A DNA stretch of 64,000 bases from Agrypnia vestita (GCA_016648135.1 JADDOH010000317.1:487703-551702), one strand, 5' to 3'. Shown: positions 24,295 to 35,900, counted from the first letter of the stretch. A program made the numbers and translations. Notes: generated from the letters alone by a model not told the origin.

Positions 24295-24786
24295 GGCGAT
24301 CGTCCGGCAGAGTGAGCAAATTTCACCATTTTTTCTTATATCTTCTCTTGTATAGAAATATATCATTTTAAAATTTATTCATCAGATTACATATATTTTG
24401 AACACGGATATTTTATTAAAGTGACACAAACTAAATTATATAAAATATAAATTGTAAGTAAACAAACTGACAGACTTTGCAATAATTTTGGTAAGTTTAG
24501 TAGAATTGTTCATTTTGAAATATTATTGAAAAATAAAGACATCTTACGAGGTCAATCAGTCACAAAAGGTCAACAAAGTGGAGCAATTTTTAAAACATAG
24601 TAGGTTTGGTAATTTATTATTAAATTATATAATTTAGTTTGTGCCATTTTAACAAGATATCCGTATTTCAAATATATTTAACCTGATGAATAAATTTTAA
24701 AATGAAAAACTTCCATAAAAAAAATGTGATAACGCAAGAGAAGATAAGAAAAATTGTGAATTTGCTCACTTTGCAAGACGATCGCC
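24295..24786. mobile_element. TTAA-flanked foldback element, family E
   Basis: The element starts GGCGATCGTC and ends GACGATCGCC. TTAA lies directly outside on both sides (24291-24294, 24787-24790), as in piggyBac-type target duplication. The inverted arms are about 150 bp each and share GTGAGCAAATT, TTATCTTCTCTTG, ATTTATTCATCAG and GCACAAACTAAATTATATAA-like blocks. The centre, about 180 bp, has no transposase. A single arm of the same family lies at 29840-29985. Confidence 0.85.
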
Positions 24787-24973
24787 TTAACTCTTCGTCA
24801 TTGCGCACAACAATAAACACTTCTTCTTCTTCTTCTTCTACCCCTTTACAACAATAAACACACAAACATAATACTTTCGTTGGCTGTCCATCTGTCACTC
24901 CGTTCGTAACTTAATGCAACGTCCGTAATTTCGTTCGAATTCACGGCTAAAAAAAAACAAAATAAACGGCATG

Positions 24974-25050
24974 AGATGGGAGTTGAACCCCGGGCCAGCA
25001 CACCCGAAGGCGGCAACGATAGCTGTGTTGCTACCGCTGCCTCTCCGCGG
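24974..25050 (-). repeat. tRNA-like sequence, minus strand
   Basis: On the minus strand an A-box-like GGCAGCGGTAGCAAC is followed by a B-box-like GGGGTTCAACTCC. The arms do not form a clean cloverleaf by eye, so a tRNA-derived SINE head or pseudogene is more likely than a working tRNA. Confidence 0.5.
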
Positions 25051-25071
25051 ACCTCCAAAAAATACTTTAAA

Positions 25072-25130
25072 TATACTAGGGCTTGCCAAAGACGCGAACC
25101 AATGTTCCGTCATTTTTGACGGGTAACACC
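25072..25130 (+). repeat. Dispersed repeat R1, copy 4 (partial)
   Basis: TATACTAGGGCTTGCC, AAAGACGCGAACCA and CGTCATTTTTGACGGGTAA match the 3965-4125 copy, with an internal deletion. Confidence 0.6.
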
Positions 25131-25710
25131 TACTACACTTAATTAAACAGGAACTGTGTGCGAAAAGTTTAAAAAAGTTATTTAGTAAAATGCTGTAAAA
25201 CTGCTATAGGTAGTCTAGTGATTTCATTGTTTTTAAATGTTAGGATATCTTAATGATAACAGAAACATTAAAATATTCATCATAGATTGAGAATTTAAGC
25301 ACATTATTTATTATTGCTTCAAAAAATAAATCTCCTTGGAAATTCATGCAATAAGAACTCTATTTAAAAGGAACGTCTTAGGTACTGCCAATTCCTGCAA
25401 AAGACGGATGCCAATTTAAAACCAGGCTCACTTTAAATAAAAATAATCAGACTAGAAGCCTGTACTGGTCGGGAAGGATCCTTTGTGGGATGGATATTGT
25501 GTGGGAGTGGGAGAGGGTTTTTCGGGGAAGAACTGTTAGGTATACCAAGTCTTAGAAATCAGGAGAAAAGAAAACTTAAAACATATCGAAGGCCGTTAAG
25601 CAAAATGGCACTTAAAAAAATAAAACTTTTTTAAACAATATCCAGAAATAAATAGGCATCTTTCTTCGATATTTTGTTTATTTTATATTTTAGTAACGAT
25701 GTACATACGT

Positions 25711-26176
25711 GGGGTATAAAAGCAATATGTAAGTAGCTTGATGGTTTAGTGGTCATGACGCTCGCCTGTGATCTGGTTGTACGGTGGTTCGAGCCCCATT
25801 CCAGGACATTTTCATAACACTATTTTATTTTATTTTCATAGCACGTTTTATTTATTTTCATAGCACATTTTTATAGCACTATTAGTCCTATTTTCATAGC
25901 ACAAAAAAAAATATTTTGAGAATACCGTGTTCGCATCTCTATTAAAAAAGGGCAGCAATATCTAAAAAATGTTTTGAATGCAGTCACCGAAGATTAGTAA
26001 ATTAAAATTAACTGAATTTCGAGATTTTCTGTATCCATCTCTTCCAAAATTGTGTTTTCTATAAATGTATAGGATATGTTTCCTATAAGATCTCGAATTC
26101 AGTACATTATAAATTATTAATCTTCGATGACCGTATTCAATTTTTTTGGATATTGCTGCCTTTGCTTTTACACCCC
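25711..26176. mobile_element. MITE family B, copy 2, split by an insertion
   Basis: The left terminus GGGGTATAAAAGCAA is at 25711-25725. The element resumes at about 25947 with GGGCAGCAATAT and runs to the inverted terminus at 26176. Inner sequence from 25975 aligns with copies 1 and 3 (CAGTCACCGAAGATTA, then TCTTCGATGACCGTATT). The interruption of about 220 bp is described separately. Confidence 0.8.
25726..25946 (+). mobile_element. tRNA-derived SINE-like insertion inside MITE B copy 2
   Basis: The A box TGGTTTAGTGG (25742-25752) and B box GGTTCGAGCCC (25786-25796) have normal spacing. The head resembles a tRNA for aspartate or a relative, but the anticodon arm is degenerate. The body holds four imperfect TTTTCATAGCAC units and then an A-rich run (about 25902-25911). 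Placement between the two parts of the MITE shows that it inserted later. Confidence 0.6.
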
Positions 26177-26696
26177 TCATATATTCTATTATATTAGTCT
26201 ATTGATTCTACACAAGTTATAATTAGGAAAAAATATAATTTAATTCATCGTCATTATTACCCATTTTGTAACCGCAGCTAGATGATAGACCCCTCGGGTG
26301 TCTTCCACTTTTCTCTGTTCATTTTTAGTCGCTGTCAGATATTTTCACAGAATTTTGACAATTTCATCGGTAATATAAGTAAAATTACCATCCTTATCAG
26401 ATTGACGTCTCTACAGCGGTGGCGTTGACACATGCATAGCATAGTATTTATTATTACTGGAATAATACTAGTAATGTAATATAAATTTTAATAATATACT
26501 CGTACACGCCAGAAGCAGACCCTATGATCTAGTGGAAAATAATAAGCTATTATATCAGTCTGATTTCTGATTTTTACTTCTTACATTCTTATGATCTATT
26601 TGACCCACACATTTTTAAAATGTTATAATTCATTTTATTATATTTTTATGTGAATTTTTTTTTCAATTGATTCAGCAACATTGTAGATTGACTTTT
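26177..26696. other. No supported feature
   Basis: AT-rich DNA without recognised coding or repeat structure. Confidence 0.5.
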
Positions 26697-26736
26697 TAAA
26701 AATATTGATTGTATTATTTGTATAAATGTACTTATA

Positions 26737-28022
26737 CAGGGTGGCGCAAAACTACCGTTATGGTTTGAATGTTTAATAACTTTTTTAATTTTTTTTTTTT
26801 ATTATTTCAGAATTTTGTGAAGAAAACTTGGGAAATTGAAATGGAACACTACACAACAGAACAGCGATCAACAATTGTTGAATCTTATTTTGAAAATCAA
26901 CGGTCAATTGTTTTGACGCAGCGTGCTTATCGTCGTTTTTTTAATGTGCTGGACCTTCAGCACCAACAATAAACCGTCTGGTTGCAAATTTTCGACAACA
27001 TGGTACACTAAGACATCTTCCATTTACCGGAAGACCACGTATGGTCCACACGGAAGCAAATATCCAACGTGTTGTGGATAGTGTGCAGGACAGTCCAGAA
27101 ACATCAACAAGAAGACGTTCGGCACAACTGGGGCTATCACGGAGATCCGTTCAGAGGATTTTGGCCACATTGCACATGTTTCCGTATACAGTTTAGCTTG
27201 TGCAAGAATTGAAGCCGATAGACTACCATCAACGGCTTGATTATGCCATTTCATTCTGACAAAAAGCAGAAGAAAATCGCGATTTCATTAACAATTTGAT
27301 ATTGAGCGATGAAGCCCATTTCAAATTGAATGGTTTCGTAAACAAGCAACAATTACACCCACTTAAGTGTACTGTTTAGTGCGGTGTATTGTCTGAAAGG
27401 ATCATTGGTCCATATTTCTTTGAAAATGCACATGGCGCCTCAGTTACGTTTAATGGTGCTGAATATCGAACGATGCTGGACAATTTTTTGAGCCAGCTGT
27501 AGAAAACCATCCACAGTTGTGGTTCCAACAAGATGGAGCCACAGGCCACAGCCCACACTGCAAAGGACACAATGGCTCTGTTACGGGACCTCTTTGGCGA
27601 ACGCATTATTTCGCGCAGAAGCGATTTCAATTGGCCCCAACGTTCATCGGATTTAACAGCGCCAGACTGTTTTCTTTGGGGTTATTTGAAAGAAATTGTT
27701 TTTCTATAAGAAAATCTTCTAATTTTCTTATAGAAATTTTCTATAAGAAAATAAGCCAGCAACCATACGACAGCTAAAACAAAACATTCGCAATGAAATT
27801 CAAGCCATAACACTGGAAATTTTACGAAAAGTTATGCAAAATGTAAAGAGCACGAATGTGCGAAGCCGAAAATGGCCACCACTTGCGGGATATAATTTTT
27901 CACACTTAAGCCAAAAATATTCCTCATTAATAAACTATATAACAAAAAAAAAAAAAAAATTAAACATTAAATAAAAAAGTTATTAAACATTCAAACCATA
28001 AAGGTAGTTTTGCGCCACCCTG
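26737..28022 (+). mobile_element. Tc1/mariner-superfamily transposon, DD41D-type, defective
   Basis: This is a 1286-bp element with terminal inverted repeats of about 51 bp (CAGGGTGGCGCAAAACTACC at the ends, one early mismatch) and TA target duplications at 26735-26736 and 28023-28024. It is nearly full length for the superfamily. The insertion splits an older inverted repeat whose halves rejoin exactly when the element is removed, which confirms both borders. The transposase inside is broken (see the pseudogene entry), so the copy is not autonomous. The DD41D spacing matches the rosa group of mariner relatives; that group assignment is an inference. Confidence 0.9.
26841..27907 (+). pseudogene. 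Broken DD41D transposase
   Basis: Cut-and-paste DNA transposase relic. The likely start is ATG 26841 (MEHYTTEQRSTIVESYF). An N-terminal helix-turn-helix segment follows (TGRPRMVHTEANIQ, LGLSRRSVQRIL), then the catalytic core: LSDEAHF with the first Asp near 27305, QQDGA with the second near 27530, and TAPDCFLWGYLK with the third near 27665. The second and third Asp are 41 residues apart once a 7-bp duplication (GCCACAG twice, near 27537-27550) is allowed for. Other damage: a frameshift near 26940, in-frame stops near 27259 and 27377, an inverted templated insertion at 27700-27751 and a late frameshift before CEAENGHHLRDIIFHT, which ends the frame at about 27907. Confidence 0.85.
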
Positions 28023-28250
28023 TATTATTTGATTAATTACACCTACATGTTTCATTGGAAATTAGTAAAGCATGTAATAGTTAACAAAATATTATTGGTA
28101 ATCAATTAAATTTAACTACTAGCCCAATTCTAAAAAAATTTCAATAATTGTGAGTAATCAAGAACTTCAGCAATAATATTTAAAATAAATTTTCAAATAA
28201 CTAAGATAAACAAAAGACATTATTCAGTTTGATATTTTGACATATATATA

Positions 28251-28292
28251 ACACCCTGACGATGGAAAGGTATTTCCGAAACATGTAGGTGT
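28251..28292 (+). ncRNA. Hammerhead ribozyme motif (type I, palindromic stem III)
   Basis: All parts can be placed: stem I ACACC (28251-28255) pairs perfectly with GGTGT (28288-28292); core box CTGACGA (28256-28262); stem II GGAAA/TTTCC around a GGTA loop; GAAA (28278-28281); stem III the self-complementary ACATGT (28281-28286); predicted cleavage after A28287. One unpaired T lies between the first core box and stem II. A palindromic stem III suggests activity as a dimer, as known for hammerheads of Penelope-like elements. The opposite arm of the surrounding inverted repeat keeps only the GAAAC-to-GGTGT part. Confidence 0.6.
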
Positions 28293-28345
28293 AATCAATC
28301 AAATAATATAAGTAAATTTATACAAATAATACAATCAATTTTTTT

Positions 28346-28762
28346 TCAATTTTTTTATTTAAAAATTTTTTTTTTTAAATATCCCAGATAGATTAGCGTC
28401 AACAAAAACAGTCAATTGGAAGTTATTTATTTTTATTTAATTTATTACATATACCTAGTAATTGACTTAATTCAACCGCTTTGTTGTGAATGTGAATCGG
28501 GTCTTCCTTAAAATACACGTTTATCTTTATTGTGCGAGCTGACAAGATAAAGAGCTGGGAGCTTAGGTGGGGGCTCATCGGTACAGATATTATAATATAT
28601 GTTACAGATACCTAATATGTATATAAATAAGCTATGAATGTCTATTATTATTATATTTTGTATCACACCGGATATTTCAACCGGCTATTATAATATATTT
28701 AGGCCAATTTGTATAATTATTTTCATTTCAATTACATTAAATGAGGTTTTTTACAGTAAACA
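28346..28762. other. No supported feature
   Basis: AT-rich DNA; the 61-codon frame at 28638-28823 is low-complexity and overlaps the palindrome that follows. Confidence 0.5.
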
Positions 28763-29280
28763 CATTATAATTTATTTTGGTTCAATCATACCTACGTACA
28801 TTAAAATTTTTGTAGTCTGGTAGATTGTTAGTTCCTTATACATGCGCGCAAATTAAAAATATCTGATTACTGCTATTGATTAAAAGCGTTTTATAAGATG
28901 TGGGGGTATAAAAGCAAAGGCAGCAATATACAAAAAAAATAATGCAGTCATCGAGGATTATTAATTTATAATATACTGAATTCGAGATTTTGTCGGAAAA
29001 ATTGCCTATAAATTTATAGGAATCATGATTTTGGAAGGGACAGATAAATAAAATCTATAATTCAGTAAATTCTAAATTAGTAATCCTCGGTGACTGCATT
29101 AAAATTTTTTTTTTAATATTGCTGCCTTTGCTTTTATACCCCACATCTTATAATCCATTTTTAATCAATAGCAGAAATCACAAAAAAAATGCGTGCAAGT
29201 ACAAGGAACTAATAACAATCTACCAGATTACAATAATTTTAATGTACGTAGATATGATTGAACCAAAATAAATAATAATG
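28763..29280. repeat. Long palindrome of about 520 bp around a MITE
   Basis: Outside MITE B copy 3, the flanks are also inverted copies of each other for about 120-140 bp on each side: TTTATTTTGGTTCAATCATA, TACGTACATTAAAATT, TCTGGTAGATTGTTA, CTGCTATTGATTAAAA and TTATAAGATGTGG on the left each recur inverted on the right. Total arm length is about 240-260 bp around a central CCTATAAATTTATAGG. The other two MITE B copies lack these flanks, so the palindrome extends beyond the normal element. Confidence 0.85.
28903..29142. mobile_element. MITE family B, copy 3 (best preserved ends)
   Basis: The terminal repeats GGGGTATAAAAGCAAAGGCA are perfect over 27 bp. The inner sequence aligns with copies 1 and 2 (GCAGTCATCGAGGATTA on the left, TAATCCTCGGTGACTGC on the right). 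The left arm near 28990-29003 has lost about 16 bp relative to the right. Confidence 0.9.
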
Positions 29281-29839
29281 ACATGATGAAAAATATACAT
29301 TTTATAGATACACATTTTCGTTTTTGTTTCTGGTAGGAATTCGAATGTTTATTTTATACACATGTGTATCTTTGACTTGTCTTCCCTTTCTATTAACTAA
29401 TAAGCAGCTGTGCATCTCTTAAGAATATTTGTATGTATGTGTACAGCGAAAGCACATTTCTTGTGAAAATAAATTTTCACTGGCATAAATATATTTTATA
29501 AATTCCGGCACTTTCGTTGCTCAATATCGGTATATATTTATTTTCTTAAATCAATTTTATTTTTCTGCTGGCAAGTAGGTGTATTGACCTTGTAATGGTA
29601 AGTATAATGTCTATGTAATATCTGTATTAAATTTTTTTTTCTTTAATATACGTATATTCAAATTACAACACTCACAAAACGTATTTAAGACATAATACGC
29701 AGTGCTTCGATTAAATAGCTGAAATTTAGAACTTTGTTCTGAAAAATTGCAACTTCACAATTAGAATGTGTTCTTGAGCAGTTTTCTTCATTTTTGCTTC
29801 GTATGGTTTGGTAATTGATTAATTGATTAAATAATTTAG
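29281..29839. other. No supported feature
   Basis: AT-rich DNA without recognised genes. Confidence 0.5.
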
Positions 29840-29985
29840 ACATCCGTTTTTAAAATATATGAAACCTGATGAATAAATAATAATAGTATATCTTTCCGTA
29901 CAAAAATATGATAGAAAACGCAAGAGAAGATATGAGAAAAAATTATGGCTCACTCTGCCGGACGATCGCTTTGGACAGTACTCTT
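29840..29985 (-). mobile_element. Single arm of TTAA foldback family E
   Basis: CATCCGTTTTTAAAATATAT, ACCTGATGAATAAAT, CGCAAGAGAAGAT and CTCACTCTGCCGGACGATCG match one arm of the element at 24295-24786. The terminal TTAA is not preserved, so this is a truncated or decayed copy. The 73-codon frame that starts here (29908-30129) is not a gene. Confidence 0.7.
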
Positions 29986-32900
29986 GCAATTATCTTGCCG
30001 CATCTCTGCCAAAAACGGTTGTATACAGTTTGTACAACTGTACTAGTTGATATAAATCATTCATTTATTCACATAAATTATTTTTCATTGCACACAGTGA
30101 AATGCGAAAATGATAATTACACATATTAAGTGCCTGGAACACAATTAAACATGACGTCAACATTTCGGTGTATCCTCTTTCACAAAATGCTTTTTTTTTT
30201 CATAACTACTTTCTAAAAGTATTTCAATTACTAAGCAATTATTTATAATTAAAATTAATTATTTTTCATTATTTGTTTTCATTCCATGAATTTCATGATC
30301 GCAGTCATTACAGAGGCGCCATTTATCTTTGACATCACCTTTATGATACTCCTTGGTATTCGCCAACCTTTTGCATGTCAGTTTTGTCAATATCTGCTCA
30401 TTATCGTATATGTTAGCTTGTGTATGATGACTATTAGCTTTGTGCGGAATTTAACTATTCTAACTATGTATTTGCATTGCATCTCCTACGCATCCCAACT
30501 TCCCAGCTTTCACTTTCCTCAGGATTTTTTTATTTTTTTTAGATCTTTTTATCGTCCTCCATTCTCCGGCTGGGTTAGGTTTTGATTAGGTAATGTCGTA
30601 ATGGGCCGTAAATCTTGTGCAAAACTTTTTCTAAGAACTGCAACGTTTTTTTTTCATGTAGAGCGATTGACTGATTCTGTGTTGTGTGCATTTAAAATTT
30701 TAAATTCTATATAAACAACCTGTAAGGGAGCAATTTTCGTAAAGTATTTCAATGTGTATTTTTAAATTTTAAAACATGTATTAATACTAATTAATTATTG
30801 ATAATTATTACTTTATCGTATTAATCAATTGGAAATCTACGTCTAACAATATTTTTTGTAGTGTTCGATGTTTTTCACTTTCCCTGTGACGTTGTTACAA
30901 ATAGATTTGTGCCACTTCCAACTCGCGATGCTGCTAAATGCATCCGACCGTGCGCCAGATCTCTCTCCATCAATCTTCTAAACGAACGATCTATTCAATG
31001 ATAAACTCGTAACAAAGTCAAAAACATAAAATATGTTATAAATACGTTAAAAATATGTTAAAAAATAATAAAATTACGCACAATCGTTTTCACATCCACA
31101 CGAAAAATCTATTACACCTCTCTACTCTCTACTGCTTCTTAATAATACGTTTATTCGTGTTCCATTATGTAACGTAGCATTCAAATTTCTTTAAAACTGT
31201 ATTAATTCACGTTGTTTTATATAACGTTTTGTCCAAATTTTATTAAAAAATTTGCATTTGCATTCAACAGGACCAGTGGCGTGCACTGGGAATGGACTAA
31301 AGTTATGCTGTTAATATCGATGCTTTTAAAGCACGATGGGCTCTGTTATCACTACATGATATATTGATAGAAATAGATTCACACGTATAAAATGAAGTAG
31401 AAAAAAATACATGCACGTCCGCTTCAAATATACATTTGTTTTGCAACACGTCTGTAAAATTAAAGACGTATACAGAACACGTATTTTGTTGGTATATTCT
31501 ATAAAGATATTGTGAAAAATTATGCCCTTATTGTCCTTTTTCAATTCTTCCGGATATAAGTTTTAAGTTAAAACATCACAAGAATTATTTGGTAAATATA
31601 TAGTTTTGCACAGTTTTATTGTTTGTACGGAATGAACGCCCCTGAACAGGAGCTATCTTTTGTCTTAATATTTTTATTCGTCATCCATTAACGCAGCTTC
31701 ATAATTTATGGAATATTATTTCGTAGCAGGAATAGTGGTCTGAAAGGACTTAATTGCTTTGAATATTAACGGAAACACACAATAACTTTGCCCATGGCAA
31801 AGGCACTCAAGCGATAAATGATCTCGTTAAACTCCAAACAAGTAAAGTTACATATAATATTCATAGATTTAGAATATATAATCTTGTATGACATATATTA
31901 TACGATCAATCATGAAGCTATCTGCCTGAGAGTTTCTCTGCAGATCAAATAGTCATTAGGTTCGTTCATCAGAAATCATGTTCCTTTTATATTTCAGGAA
32001 GAGGGATTTTGTAAAAACTCGGTGCTTGTGAAAGGTGTGTGTTTGTAGTTTTTATTTGTACAAAAGAACATTTTTTTATGAAAACATATTTTGTTGTGAA
32101 GTTTGTAATTTTAGAACAGTGTTACTATCTTGTTAGATAGATTTTCTTGTAGGTGTATCTTTCCAATGGATTAATTTAATTTATTATAAGTAACATAACA
32201 TGTACAGGATGTATAGAAACAATCAGACTTTCAGAGTTTTTTCTTGAGTTTTTTTCAGAGTTCTTTCTTGTTTAAACTTCAGATGCATTCTGACCACTGA
32301 AAAGTATTAACATCGCTTATATGCAAGTATAACTCTAGGGCAAGGGTCCTCTAGGAATCAAATACAATAAAATTCAGCATCTATGGTTTCAATGCAATCC
32401 ATTTACAGAAATGAACAATTTTTTTACGTAACACGCCACGTAACAGGCCTTTTTTATATAAAAAATCTGTGTAAAAAAGTTAATACCGCGTAAGACGTTC
32501 TCAAGTTATTATAAGTAGAAAAAATTTTAAGATTCCTCCCTTTATTAGCAAAATAATTTTTGTTAAATGATCTGGAATTGATATGTTTACCTAAGAATTT
32601 TGTTCAGAAAAACAGCGACTTTCACTTACTCCAGCATATTGACGTGCCAATGAACGTGTCCATTACATTGATTACTATTGTCAAGTGTACGTTTTACGGC
32701 TTCTACGGGTATACCTCTAACCCACTGAAATATTAATAGCGCGAAATTGCGTCATACGCTGTCATTTAATATCCTAACAAGTCACTATTGTCATACCTAC
32801 CTATCTTTCTCACCATCGACTTGTAAGTGAGATGTGAAAATAATGTGTGTAAAAAGGCCAAAGTAATTTCATAAATATCTCAAACAATAGATATTATTTC

Positions 32901-35900
32901 TACCACATAATCCTTAAGTTTATAGTATGTGTATGTAGGAAACTGAATATGTTTATGTAGAGGAAAGTGGTGAACCGGTACGCGCTAAAGCCGAAGGTCC
33001 GTTACATAATTTAATAAATTTTCCAAAAGCGTATGTTTCCGAAATTAAAAAAATTCCCAATTTGTAAGTTTATCTGATTTTACTCATGAAGATACGTTTG
33101 CTTAATTAAAATTATATATGTATGAAAATTTTAATTTTACGGAAAAGTTTTCTATACGTTTTATTACTTACGTATCTACTTTCCATAGCTAAGAGACTAA
33201 AGTTGTAGATATGTTGGTAATATTTATTTATATCGGCAAACTTCTAGTATTTTTTCCAATATATGGCCTGTTCGCTAAAACTTGATTTATAAGAATTGAG
33301 AATTTTAAAAATAACGGTGCTTTTTTTATTAATTTTCACATGTAACACACGGACCCACAATTTTGTTCGTTAAATCCTTTATCTGGGTCTGCATAAATGA
33401 GTTTACACTATAATTTAATTCGGCTATGCCAAAAAGTCCACACGGTGTATTTATACCGTTCAAGTTTTTCGTTTACAGATAAACTTACACACTTTCCAAT
33501 GTGTTGTAATATTCCAACAATGATTCATCTGATGTTAATGAGTTAGTTTTAATTAGTATGAATACAGAAAAAACCCGGAAAAGTTTCGTTTGAATGTTAC
33601 TGCTAAAAATCTGCCAAAACTGTTATTAGTCACCACTGAATGACCCAGTTCAATGACGCTCATTATCTTTGAGCGTTTTTATTTGCTAATTTTGCTATGC
33701 TAGCTTTTGCTATGCTAAGCTAGCGAGCTAATTTTGAAATGAAGTTTTTCCGTACCCGAGATATTAACCAATTTTTTTGAAGTGCAGTTTATGAAGACCT
33801 GAGACCGCTCAGCCATAGACACTGTTCCTTAAAACTTAATGTATTTACTAGGTAACTTCATTCTATATATATCTATATTAAGTTCAAGGGAATACATCAC
33901 CTGGCTCTTCGTATATATGTTAAAGTGTTAAATTTCTATAATGTATACATAAATGTAAATGTTTGAACTAACTATGAGTTAATGTATACAGTATACTAGT
34001 TAATGTACACAATATTAAAATTTACACTTTGTCTGCAATATATATAATATCTATATCTTGAATTCACATTACCTACATTTTCACTGACATAGGTACCTAC
34101 TATCAACCAAATTAGGTGGATTTGTGACCTTTTTGTTATGAAGGTACATTTTAAAATTTTCTACTGGCAGAAATTTCTAAATCAGACTTTCTGTTTATGG
34201 ATTTTATAAAATCATTCTGGTTTTATTATGATCTTTGAACTCAAATTTTTATGTATGTAAATCGTGTTTTCAATACTAGGTACTATAGCGAATGTTTTAA
34301 TAAATCTGACATTATATCAAGTTTGAATGTACAACTTTTGATTCGAGTAGCTACTTAAAGCTCAATATTGTCACAGAATTGTGTCTGTTGGAGACAAATG
34401 AAACACTAAAACAATTAAAACCTTTTTATATACAAAGTCATTTCTAGGATATTTCGCACAGGTTTTCGCTAATTCACTTCAGTAGAATCTTCACTGCACT
34501 TTTTGTCTATCGCCAGGTCGTTTCGCTCAATTTCGCGCGTAAGTAATCACTTGCGCCCTATGTCAGTCGCTTGTTTTCGTGTCTGGTCAACTCGCATCTC
34601 TTTTTGGATTTTAAAAATTAATTGCCCTACAAATTATTAAATTGAAAGCTCAATCTGTAGCCATTCTAAAAAGGGCGTACCGCATTAATTCTGATTTTTT
34701 AATTTAAATTTGCAAACGTTTTGTTATAATTAATTTTAAAAATATTTTATTCTTTCTACGCGGGCGTTAATCGTAACGCTTTAGATACAAAAGTTTTGTT
34801 ATTATGCAAATCTTTCCAAAAATACACCTTATCAGTTTTTACTCTTCATCATCTGTCGATCTGCGTCCATTGTTGGTCTCCACTCCATTTTTTCGCTTTC
34901 CACGGTCTCTGTTGTTTTTCTTCCAATATTCCCTAAAATCAGACATCATTAATAGCAATCACCATCAGTATTATTACCTTACCACACCTGGTAGATCCTG
35001 TCGTCCTCAAGAATTTACCTCCATTGATCTCTATAACGAAGCCTTTCTCTCCAATAATTATATTACACAGTTTTCTTTTTCTTTAGTAGCCTTATGAATC
35101 TCGGAAGTTCGTGAACACAGTCACAATAAGTATTTATTGATTTTATAAAAATAAGAATCGAAAAAAAATTCGGAAAAAAATGTTACTATACAGAAGTTAC
35201 GGACGTTACACGAAGTATAAGGTATACGAACTTATTTTACATTAACCCATACAAAATTGTGGAAGGGTGAAGGATGGGCAAGCCTTTGAAAGGGTACAGC
35301 CAAAAAGATCCTGTTCTAAATTTGAATGATCTCGCGCATGAGTGAATAATAATCCCGCGCGAATAATTTCACCTGGGAAACGGCCGCTGAGCGCACTCGA
35401 CCCATTTTCCTGCCACTAACCGAGTAGAGGGAAACCGTCTTCCAAGGATACCGATTCTAGATTATCATTATGTTTGTTAACAAGGCCAATTCATCGTTTA
35501 CCTTGGAGCACCAACCCACATGTAAATTTATTGATAATCATTTCTACTTAATAAAGCGAGTATTTTTAAATCCCGCATACCCAATACTTTCAGTTTATAT
35601 ATTTTTTCATTACTTTAGAAGAGTTAATTATTTAAAAAAAAAATGTTTATGACAGGCTCTTTTTCGAACAATAATAAGATAAATTTTTATAATACTTTAG
35701 GCAATTCTAATAATGAAATGCTTTCTTATAAAATTAATTATGTTTATATTTATGTATAACATAATGTTATATGTTATAACACGGGTATTTTATTATTAAA
35801 TAATTCAAATTAAAATTTCAAAGAAAGCAACTGAAACCGGTAGACATTGTATATTACATCAATAAAGTGACTTAAACAAAGTATATATTTTTATTTGAAT

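Larger units (their letters stand above)
26697..28345. mobile_element. Inverted-repeat relic of a Penelope-like element, split by a mariner
   Basis: The left arm is 26697-26736 plus 28025-28053; the right arm is 28278-28345. With the intervening transposon and one TA removed, the arms match over about 65 bp with three or so mismatches. The inner end of each arm is GAAACATGTAGGTGT. On the right arm this is part of a complete hammerhead motif (28251-28292). Inverted terminal segments carrying a hammerhead are typical of Penelope-like retroelements. No reverse transcriptase or GIY-YIG domain remains, so the class is an inference. Confidence 0.6.

Noticed and set aside
30286..30585. 99-codon hydrophobic plus-strand frame as a membrane protein
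   Set aside because: Phe/Ile-rich translation is expected from T-rich DNA; no conserved feature.
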